13,205 bases of DNA from ATZT02 sp964639395 (GTDB taxonomy: Bacteria > Actinomycetota > Actinomycetes > S36-B12 > UBA5976): contig CAZXCT010000032.1 of assembly GCA_964639395.1 (NCBI GenBank), forward strand, positions 1 to 13,205, written 5' to 3'. The position numbers were made by a program, and so were the translations under genes. The notes below the pieces were generated by a model, which saw only the letters and a list, made by a program, of their open reading frames with translations, did no database searches and was not told the origin of the DNA. Positions 7,631-13,205 of the stretch are shown one piece after another; position 1 is the stretch's first letter, and each line of letters starts with the position of its first letter.

Positions 7631-7636
7631 CTCCTC
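7631..7636 (-). promoter_or_regulatory. Ribosome binding site of rip1 with long spacing
   Basis: GAGGAG on the minus strand lies 12 bases from the rip1 ATG (7618), longer than the usual 5-9. No other in-frame start codon lies between, and the N-terminus aligns with the family, so the start is kept; translation may be modest. Confidence 0.5.
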
Positions 7637-7655
7637 AAAACTCTCTACCTTTCAA

Positions 7656-7682
7656 TTGTGGCAAGTGTCGCTTCGGTCTAAT
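7656..7682 (+). promoter_or_regulatory. Candidate gabT promoter
   Basis: TCTAAT (7677-7682), one base from the -10 consensus, follows TTGTGG (7656-7661) after a short 15-base spacer. Start of transcription near 7689 would give a 20-base leader containing AGGAG (7699-7703), 5 bases before the ATG. The 90-base gap is shared with the divergent rip1 gene. Confidence 0.35.
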
Positions 7683-7708
7683 CTGTCAGTAGGCAAAAAG
7701 GAGTCCTA

Positions 7709-9052
7709 ATGAGCAATTCGCCGCTTGGTGGAACAAACGTCCCCCAAAAACGAAATATTTCCACTGCTTTACCCGGCCCGCAATCGCAAGTTTTGGCCGA
7801 GCGCCGAAACAAGGTGGTAAGTGCTGGTGTTTCAAGCTTGATGCCTATTTTTACCTCACATGCTGGGGGCGGAATCTTAGTTGACGTTGACGGAAACTCC
7901 TTTATAGATCTTGCCTCTGGAATCGCTGTCACTAGCGTCGGAAACAGCGCACCAAAAGTTGTTGAAAGAGTTAAAAAAGCGGTTGACGCTTTTACCCACA
8001 CCTGCTTCATGATCACGCCGTATGAAAGTTATGTTGAAGTTTGTGAACGTTTAGCTGAATTGACTCCTGGTACCCACGCTAAAAAGTCTGCACTATTTAA
8101 TTCTGGTGCAGAAGCATTAGAAAATGCGGTAAAGATTGCTCGGTATTACACAAAACGCGATGCCATCGTAGTAGTTGAACATGGTTATCACGGTCGTACA
8201 AATTTAACTATGGCAATGACTGCAAAAAATATGCCATACAAAAAAGGTTTTGGACCATTTGCCGGCGAGATCTATCGCGTCCCTACTTCTTATCCATTAC
8301 ATGATGGATTAAGCGGAAGTGATGCCGCCAAACTTGCCATCTCACGTATTGAAAAAGAAGTTGGAGCAGACCAAGTAGCCGCAATTGTTATTGAACCAAT
8401 TCAAGGCGAAGGTGGTTTTATTGTTCCGGCTCCAGGATTTTTTAAAGCGTTAGCTGATTTTGCAAAAGAAAACTCCATTGTGTTTATCGCTGATGAAGTT
8501 CAAACTGGTTTCGGTCGCACCGGAAAGATGTTTGCCTCAGAGCACGAAGGCGTGGTTCCTGATTTGATCACAATGGCTAAAGGAATTGGTGGTGGCTTAC
8601 CGGTGGCGGCAATTACTGGTCGAGCCGAAATTATGGACTCAGTACACCCAGGTGGACTAGGTGGCACTTACGGCGGTAATCCAATTGCCTTAGCCGGAGC
8701 CTTAGGAGCATTTGAAACTATGAAAGATGAGAATTTGCTGCTGAAAGCTCAGCGCATTGAAGAAATCATGATTCCGAGATTAACTAATCTTGCGCAGCAA
8801 TATCCATTAATTGCGCAAGTGCGCGGACGCGGTGCCATGATCGCAATTGAAATTGTTAACCCTGAAACAAATCAACCTGATGCAACTAAAACAACTGCAA
8901 TTGCTAAATTTGCCCATCAAGAAGGGGTACTAGTGCTAACCGCCGGTACTTACTCAAATGTTTTACGATTTTTACCACCACTAGTTATTGGTGAAGATTT
9001 GTTAAACGAAGCGCTAGATGTAATTGAAAAAGCGGTAGCCGCTAACGCCTAG
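7709..9052 (+). CDS. gabT: Class III PLP aminotransferase, GABA/omega-amino acid type
   Basis: Transfers the terminal amino group of GABA or a related omega-amino acid (such as beta-alanine) to 2-oxoglutarate, yielding a semialdehyde. The 447-residue product has the class III landmarks: the PLP phosphate site NSGAEALENAVKIAR (131-145), HGYHGRTNLTMAMT (158-171), IEPIQGEGGF (228-237), Asp262 in ADEVQTGFGRTGKMF, and the Schiff-base lysine Lys291 in MAKGIGGGLP. A C-terminal small domain follows, with VRGRGAMIAIE. All are intact. The start has a good AGGAG site. It is transcribed alone, divergent from rip1 and convergent with the ureohydrolase gene; their stop codons share one CTAG. Neighbouring ureohydrolase, aldehyde dehydrogenase and oxidase genes point to polyamine or guanidino-acid breakdown. 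GABA specificity is an assumption; ornithine, putrescine or beta-alanine aminotransferase activity cannot be excluded. Confidence 0.9.
   Translation: MSNSPLGGTNVPQKRNISTALPGPQSQVLAERRNKVVSAGVSSLMPIFTSHAGGGILVDVDGNSFIDLASGIAVTSVGNSAPKVVERVKKAVDAFTHTCFMITPYESYVEVCERLAELTPGTHAKKSALFNSGAEALENAVKIARYYTKRDAIVVVEHGYHGRTNLTMAMTAKNMPYKKGFGPFAGEIYRVPTSYPLHDGLSGSDAAKLAISRIEKEVGADQVAAIVIEPIQGEGGFIVPAPGFFKALADFAKENSIVFIADEVQTGFGRTGKMFASEHEGVVPDLITMAKGIGGGLPVAAITGRAEIMDSVHPGGLGGTYGGNPIALAGALGAFETMKDENLLLKAQRIEEIMIPRLTNLAQQYPLIAQVRGRGAMIAIEIVNPETNQPDATKTTAIAKFAHQEGVLVLTAGTYSNVLRFLPPLVIGEDLLNEALDVIEKAVAANA
9026..9043 (-). terminator. Terminator-like hairpin of the ureohydrolase operon inside gabT
   Basis: On the minus strand AGCGG-CTA-CCGCT forms a GC-rich 5-pair stem with a 3-base loop and is followed by TTTTC, giving five consecutive U with the last stem base. 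It begins 5 bases after the ureohydrolase stop codon, where an intrinsic terminator would be expected, yet lies within gabT codons 440-445. A competing hairpin CCGCTA-ACGCC-TAGCGG (9039-9055) spans the shared stop codons. Plus-strand reading shows no U tract, so it should act only on the minus-strand operon. Confidence 0.5.
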
Positions 9053-10059
9053 CGGTCCTCTAAAAGTGGTCGTGCATTAAATTTCATTGGATCATTAGGA
9101 TATTTCTTTTTAGCAGCTAAAGCACTTAGCGCCTCAAGTACAACTCGATTTGCCAAAATTGCTGTTATGTCTGAATGATCGTAAGCCGGGGCAACTTCTA
9201 CTACATCCATTCCAAGCAACGGCAAAGTTGAAACTAACTTACGCACCGCATCTAATAACTGCCGTGAGGTGAGTCCGCCAGGCTCAGGGGTTCCAGTACC
9301 CGGAGCACCTGCCGGATCAACCACATCTATATCTACTGATAAGAAAAACCCAACACAATCTTTTAAACTATCCCCGATTACTTCGTCAATTACTGTGTTA
9401 AATCCTCTTGCCTCGATTTCACTCATTTCATATGAGCGCATTTGCTGCTCGCTCATCCATTTCAAAACTTTTTCATCAGGCCAATATCCCCGTAAGCCAA
9501 TCTGCCAAAAACGATTACCTTTAACCGCCCCAGATTCAATTAATTGACGCATCGGATGGCCATGGCCAATCAAAGATCCAAAAGTTATATCCCCCGTATC
9601 GGCGTGGGCATCAAAATGAATAACCGCGACCTTGCCAAATCCATGAACGTTTGCCACCCCTGTTACGTCAGGCCAAGTCACAGTGTGATCGCCACCCAAA
9701 ATAATTGGCACTACTTTTTCACTTGCTACCTGTGTAACTGCTGCTTCTAAGTTTTTGCAAGATGTTTCGGCATCGCCAGAAAACATTTCAACATCGCCAC
9801 CATCAAATACCTTTAGTTCTTTTAATCCATCAGCTCGCAAAGCCAAATGAGGTCGAGAGGCATCGTGCGGCAAATAGTCGGCAACTCTGATCGCGCTGGG
9901 GCCCAAACGTGCACCCGAACGGTAGCTCGCCCCACCATCAAACGGGGCACCAATAATCACCGCATCAGCATTTTTATAAGTTTTAGGATCAGTTAGATCG
10001 CAACTTTCTATTCCTAAAAAAGTTACATCTGGGCCATACATTGCACCATAGCGAGCCAT
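9049..10059 (-). CDS. speB: Arginase/agmatinase-family ureohydrolase
   Basis: Mn-dependent hydrolase that splits urea from a guanidino compound: agmatine to putrescine if a true agmatinase, guanidinobutyrate to GABA or guanidinopropionate to beta-alanine if a relative. The 336-residue product has all metal-ligand motifs: GGDH (His125), HFDAHAD (Asp150, His152, Asp154) and SVDIDVVDP (Asp243, Asp245), followed by GTGTPEPGGLTSRQLLD typical of the agmatinase branch rather than arginase. The start is supported by AGGA 7 bases upstream, which overlaps the mmsA stop; the 9-base gap shows an operon with mmsA. Its TAG stop interlocks with that of gabT, and a terminator-like hairpin follows. The substrate cannot be read from sequence, so the symbol is a family label. 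Confidence 0.86.
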   Translation of the reverse strand: MARYGAMYGPDVTFLGIESCDLTDPKTYKNADAVIIGAPFDGGASYRSGARLGPSAIRVADYLPHDASRPHLALRADGLKELKVFDGGDVEMFSGDAETSCKNLEAAVTQVASEKVVPIILGGDHTVTWPDVTGVANVHGFGKVAVIHFDAHADTGDITFGSLIGHGHPMRQLIESGAVKGNRFWQIGLRGYWPDEKVLKWMSEQQMRSYEMSEIEARGFNTVIDEVIGDSLKDCVGFFLSVDIDVVDPAGAPGTGTPEPGGLTSRQLLDAVRKLVSTLPLLGMDVVEVAPAYDHSDITAILANRVVLEALSALAAKKKYPNDPMKFNARPLLEDR

Positions 10060-10068
10060 TATTAAATC

Positions 10069-11562
10069 CTAATTGTTTTGAGGAAACCCAAGATTTATTC
10101 CACCGTGGCTAGGGTCTAACCAACGCTGCGTAACAACCTTTCCACGGGTAAAGAAGTTTATTCCTTCCATGCCGTGTGCATGGTGATCGCCGAATAGTGA
10201 GCTCTTCCATCCACCAAACGAATAGTAAGCCACTGGTACTGGGATCGGTACATTGATTCCGACCATTCCTACTTCAATCTCGTTTTGAAACTTACGAGCA
10301 GCTCCACCATCATTAGTAAAAATTGCGGTGCCGTTTCCGTAAGGATGTTTATTGATCAAATCGACTGCGGCTTGATAAGTTGACACCCGTACCACGCAAA
10401 GTACAGGGCCAAATATTTCATCGGTATAAATAGACATATCTGTTTTGACATCATCAAATAATGTTGGGCCCAGCCAATAACCACCGGCCGCCCCATCTGG
10501 ATTTACTTCTCTTCCGTCAACTACTAATTTCGCACCAGCGCTTACCCCCGCAGCCACATAGCTGGCAACTTTGTCGCGGTGTTCTTTAGTTACTAAGGGG
10601 CCCATATCACAACTTTTTGTGCCGTCTCCGACTTTGATTCCACTCATTCTCTTTGTAATTCCTGCAATCAATTCATCTGCAACTGGCTCAACTGCCACCA
10701 CCACACTGATTGCCATACAACGCTCACCGGCGCTACCAAAACCAGCATTCACAGCCGCATCAGCCGCTAAATCTAAATCCGCATCTGGCAAAACCACCAT
10801 ATGATTTTTTGCCCCACCAAGTGCCTGTACTCGCTTTGAATTTTTTGTTCCGTTTTCATAAACATATTTAGCAATATTGGTACTACCAACAAATGACACA
10901 GATTTAATCTTTTTATTTTCTAAAATTGCGTCAACCGCTACCTTGTCACCATTGATAACACTAAACACCCCATCAGGTAGTCCAGCTTCTTTCCATAATT
11001 TTGCTAACCAAATTGCACTAGAAGGATCTTTTTCACTTGGTTTCAAAATGAAGCAATTACCCGCTGCGATCGCCACCGGAAAAAACCACATCGGAACCAT
11101 CGCCGGAAAGTTAAATGGAGTTATTGCCGCCACAACGCCAAGTGGTTGGCGCATTGAATAAACATCCACATCAGTTGAAGCAGATTCAGTATGTGAACCC
11201 TTTAGTAAATGACCCACTCCACAAGCAAATTCAACAACTTCTTGCCCACGTGTAATTTCGCCCATCGCGTCAGATAAAACTTTTCCGTGTTCAGCAGTGA
11301 TGATCTGGGCTAATTCACTTTTTTTTGCTTCTAGTAATTCTCTAAACTTAAAGATAATTTGCGTGCGTTTTGCAATTGAAGTATTACGCCAATCCTCAAA
11401 CGCTTTCTCAGCAGCAGCCACAGCCAACTCAACGTCATTTACGCTCGCCATTGCTACTTCTGCAGCTTGTTCGCCGGTAGCAGGATTAAAAACAGGTTTC
11501 GTTGACTTACTATCTGTCGACACTTCTTGCCCGTTGATCCAATGACCAATTACTTTTGACAT
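10069..11562 (-). CDS. mmsA: CoA-acylating (methyl)malonate-semialdehyde dehydrogenase
   Basis: NAD- and CoA-dependent oxidation of methylmalonate or malonate semialdehyde to propionyl- or acetyl-CoA plus CO2. The 497-residue product is a full aldehyde dehydrogenase: PFNFPAMVPMWFFP (149-162, Asn151 of the oxyanion hole), Lys174 in KPSEKDP, cofactor loop FVGSTNIAKYVYENG, catalytic Cys282 in GSAGERCMA, and Glu383 in DEIFGP. The usual general-base glutamate of non-acylating relatives is replaced (ALGGAKNH, 247-254), as is normal for MmsA/IolA enzymes, and the ending GGWKSSLFGDHHAHGMEG is typical of them. It is preceded by a GAGG site, follows the oxidase gene by 44 bases and precedes the ureohydrolase by 9. 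In this setting it may oxidise malonate semialdehyde from beta-alanine, or an aminoaldehyde from polyamine oxidation; neither is shown by sequence. Confidence 0.92.
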   Translation of the reverse strand: MSKVIGHWINGQEVSTDSKSTKPVFNPATGEQAAEVAMASVNDVELAVAAAEKAFEDWRNTSIAKRTQIIFKFRELLEAKKSELAQIITAEHGKVLSDAMGEITRGQEVVEFACGVGHLLKGSHTESASTDVDVYSMRQPLGVVAAITPFNFPAMVPMWFFPVAIAAGNCFILKPSEKDPSSAIWLAKLWKEAGLPDGVFSVINGDKVAVDAILENKKIKSVSFVGSTNIAKYVYENGTKNSKRVQALGGAKNHMVVLPDADLDLAADAAVNAGFGSAGERCMAISVVVAVEPVADELIAGITKRMSGIKVGDGTKSCDMGPLVTKEHRDKVASYVAAGVSAGAKLVVDGREVNPDGAAGGYWLGPTLFDDVKTDMSIYTDEIFGPVLCVVRVSTYQAAVDLINKHPYGNGTAIFTNDGGAARKFQNEIEVGMVGINVPIPVPVAYYSFGGWKSSLFGDHHAHGMEGINFFTRGKVVTQRWLDPSHGGINLGFPQNN

Positions 11563-11606
11563 CGCGACCTCGATTTCTAAGTTTAGGTTAATAGTCTAGA
11601 TGCGGA

Positions 11607-13055
11607 CTATGAGTCAAACCCAAAGCCCAACTTGTCTATCAATTTCAGCCATAGATTTCGCTTTCCAGTCTTATCTGCTCGGTCTAGCGAATATCGCGTC
11701 AAATTAATTGCAATGAATCTAAATGGCTCGGGCGGAAACCTAAATGGTTTTGTCTTGACCATTTTTAACTTTGTGCGCTCAGTTTTTTTATCGTAAAGCA
11801 GCTCTAACATGGTTTTAGCAGCAAATCTTGATGAGCCAACACCCAATCCCGTAAATCCTGCAACATAGGCAACGCGTCCACCGAAGGCTGTTCCCCAAAA
11901 TGGAGCAAATCGCGAGCAAGTATCAATTGCGCCACCCCACTTATGTGTGAATCCGATACCTCTTAATGACGGAAAGGTGCGGTAAAAATGTTCTGCCAAC
12001 ATTGCAAATGATTCATCAGAAAAATCATAATCAGGATTTACTTCAGCACCGTAATGATAAACCGCGTCATATCCGCCCCAAAGTATTCGTCCTTCAACAG
12101 TTGGTCGAAAATAATGAAATTGATTAAATACATCACTAAAACCTATTGGCTCAGTCCAACCAATTTCTTCCCATTGTTCTTCAGTTAAAGGCTCTGTCAT
12201 AAGTGCATAGTCGTACACCGGAACTACATATTTGTTAACTTCTTTTATTAAACTTTTTTCAGCACCGGTAGAGACTATGGCTTTAGGTGCTTTTACTGAA
12301 CCGAGTGAAGTTTTAACCTTTACCCCTGTAATTGTGTAATCGATATCGTCAACCCATGAATTTTCATAAATAGAAATTCCACGCTCTAACGCCACCTGGC
12401 GCAATCCCCAAACCAACCGTGCCGGATCAACAATTGCCACATCTTCATCAAACAAGCCACCTTTGTAAAGCGGACTTTTAATAATTTTGCTTAATTCTTT
12501 TTGATTTAAATATTTAAAGTTCTCACCATATTCGGACGCATCATTCGCCATCTCAGAAAGTTCTAGGGCGTGATCTTCGTTAATTGCAACGTTCATTTCG
12601 CCATACCACTGAAAATCACAATCGATTTTATGTCGGTTTATAAAATCTTCAATTTCTGCTAAGTTCTCATGTCCCATTCGAACTAATTTTGGTAATTCTT
12701 CAGGCCAACGTTTGTAGCCATTAACAAAGCCATGCGTAATTGAGGCAGAAATAAAACCACCATTTCGCCCAGCAGCGCCATCGCCGATTTGCTCACCCTC
12801 AAGTAAAACTATTTTGCGCCCGGGTTTTTCTTCCTGCGCCAGTAATGCCGTCCAAACGCCAGTAAAGCCGCCGCCAATGATCACTAGATCTGCGTAAATA
12901 TCTTTTGCTAAAGCTGGCATAGCCTCAGGCCTAATGACATCATCCAGCCAAAATGCCTCCGGCTTTGCTTTGGCCACCGCCAACTTGGCCTCGTCGGACG
13001 TTACTCGCCCGTACGGAAACGAATCTCCAATATATGCAGTTGTTGTAACACTCAT
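11607..13055 (-). CDS. FAD-dependent amine/amino-acid oxidase (DAO family, PuuB-like)
   Basis: Flavoenzyme of the D-amino-acid oxidase superfamily that probably oxidises a C-N bond of an amine or N-substituted amino acid. The 482-residue product has a 50-residue N-terminal extension, the dinucleotide fold VIIGGGFTGVWTALL (58-72) with Glu86 binding the ribose, the GRNGGF motif (96-101) shared with gamma-glutamylputrescine oxidases, a substrate domain (about 150-380), and the C-terminal FAD motif YVAGFTGLGVGSSRFAA (397-413). It has no signal peptide or membrane segment. The ATG has AAAGGAA (13059-13065) close upstream, and a 27-base dyad lies 27-53 bases before the start. It heads the oxidase–mmsA–ureohydrolase run, favouring a polyamine role. 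Sarcosine/glycine oxidase or another amine oxidase are alternatives; no glutamylpolyamine synthetase is in view. Confidence 0.86.
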   Translation of the reverse strand: MSVTTTAYIGDSFPYGRVTSDEAKLAVAKAKPEAFWLDDVIRPEAMPALAKDIYADLVIIGGGFTGVWTALLAQEEKPGRKIVLLEGEQIGDGAAGRNGGFISASITHGFVNGYKRWPEELPKLVRMGHENLAEIEDFINRHKIDCDFQWYGEMNVAINEDHALELSEMANDASEYGENFKYLNQKELSKIIKSPLYKGGLFDEDVAIVDPARLVWGLRQVALERGISIYENSWVDDIDYTITGVKVKTSLGSVKAPKAIVSTGAEKSLIKEVNKYVVPVYDYALMTEPLTEEQWEEIGWTEPIGFSDVFNQFHYFRPTVEGRILWGGYDAVYHYGAEVNPDYDFSDESFAMLAEHFYRTFPSLRGIGFTHKWGGAIDTCSRFAPFWGTAFGGRVAYVAGFTGLGVGSSRFAAKTMLELLYDKKTERTKLKMVKTKPFRFPPEPFRFIAINLTRYSLDRADKTGKRNLWLKLIDKLGFGFDS

Positions 13056-13081
13056 AAATTCCTTTGCGTATTAAATATGGG

Positions 13082-13108
13082 AAGTAAAAAGGAAATACCT
13101 ATTTACTT
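13082..13108. promoter_or_regulatory. 27-base dyad, candidate operator or RNA hairpin before the oxidase gene
   Basis: Left arm AAGTAAAAAGG (13082-13092) and right arm CCTATTTACTT (13098-13108) match as an inverted repeat at 10 of 11 positions around the 5-base centre AAATA. It lies between the oxidase start codon and the possible stop of an upstream gene. Its location over the probable core promoter and its symmetry suit a dimeric repressor. An RNA hairpin is possible, but no U tract follows on either strand, so a terminator is less likely. Confidence 0.45.
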
Positions 13109-13113
13109 GTGAG

Positions 13114-13205
13114 TTAACGGATCACGGCGTCATTTAGACGGTGGTCGTGTCCGGGTCTCACCCCTAACGCATATGGACCATCCGGGCTCTTTCGAACCTT
13201 CGGTC
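13114..13205 (-). CDS. Possible C-terminal end of an upstream gene (partial)
   Basis: A minus-strand frame is open from the window edge to a TAA at 13114-13116 and gives 29 residues including SPDGPYALGVRPGHDH and ending in NDAVIR. The composition is protein-like, and the stretch is visibly richer in G and C than the 13056-13113 gap beside it, as expected where coding begins. I do not recognise the protein. Other frames here are also partly open, and 29 open codons can arise by chance. If real, the gene would precede the oxidase gene by 58 bases on the same strand and could be the first member of the catabolic operon. Confidence 0.3.
   Translation of the reverse strand, partial: PKVRKSPDGPYALGVRPGHDHRLNDAVIR

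Noticed and set aside
10799..10822. Loss of the general-base glutamate in the aldehyde dehydrogenase (ALGGAKNH).
   Set aside because: This replacement is the norm for CoA-acylating MmsA/IolA enzymes, so it is not a defect.
11591..11610. Inverted repeat ATAGTC/GACTAT at the oxidase stop codon as a terminator.
   Set aside because: Six mostly A-T pairs, an 8-base loop and no U tract; could easily be chance.
13135..13205. GC-rich end of the window as a tRNA or guanidine riboswitch (TTCGAAC and CCGGAC pieces).
   Set aside because: No T-stem or cloverleaf pairing around TTCGAAC, and the conserved cores of the guanidine-I and guanidine-III riboswitches are not present.
13173..13205. Divergent plus-strand gene starting at the ATG at 13173.
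   Set aside because: No ribosome binding site upstream and only 11 codons are visible; the minus-strand frame is a better explanation.
1..13205. CRISPR arrays, insertion sequences, phage genes or attachment sites.
   Set aside because: No regularly spaced repeats, transposase, integrase or terminal inverted repeats were seen; the genes are housekeeping or metabolic.

Overview
The window looks like a compact, AT-leaning chromosomal segment from an actinobacterium. The evidence is gene order. The block nusA–rimP–(lipoprotein)–(DUF4439)–proS matches, as I recall it, Mycobacterium tuberculosis Rv2841c–Rv2845c, and GNAT–ispG–rip1 matches Rv2867c–Rv2869c. NusA is also the short form, ending after its KH domains. 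AT-rich codons combined with tiny or negative intergenic gaps suggest a streamlined lineage. A freshwater Nanopelagicales (acI)-type genome would fit, but that is inference.

Layout from left to right, by strand block: (1) minus strand, 4-1436: rimP then nusA, a transcription/ribosome-assembly operon whose usual downstream partners lie outside the window. (2) plus strand, 1536-2475: two small overlapping genes, a Tat-type lipoprotein and a DUF4439 ferritin-like protein. (3) minus strand, 2447-7618: rip1, ispG, a DUF4081/GNAT acetyltransferase and proS. (4) plus strand, 7709-9052: a single class III aminotransferase (gabT-like). (5) minus strand, 9049-13055: an FAD amine/amino-acid oxidase, an MmsA-type aldehyde dehydrogenase and an arginase-family ureohydrolase. 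At 13114-13205 there may be the tail of one more minus-strand gene. No gene-free stretch exceeds 100 bases, except possibly the last 150 bases if that tail is not real.

Blocks 1-3 are housekeeping: transcription elongation, 30S maturation, tRNA-Pro charging, isoprenoid (MEP pathway) synthesis and regulated intramembrane proteolysis. Blocks 4-5 look like a catabolic module for polyamines or guanidino compounds. The ureohydrolase would release urea, the oxidase and aminotransferase would remove amino groups, and the dehydrogenase would oxidise the resulting semialdehyde. Exact substrates cannot be read from the sequence.

The non-coding signals of most interest are a 27-base near-perfect dyad before the oxidase gene, a terminator-like hairpin for the ureohydrolase operon buried in the end of gabT (where the two convergent genes share one CTAG as both stop codons), a 29-base convergent overlap between the DUF4439 gene and proS, and a probable leaderless start for ispG.
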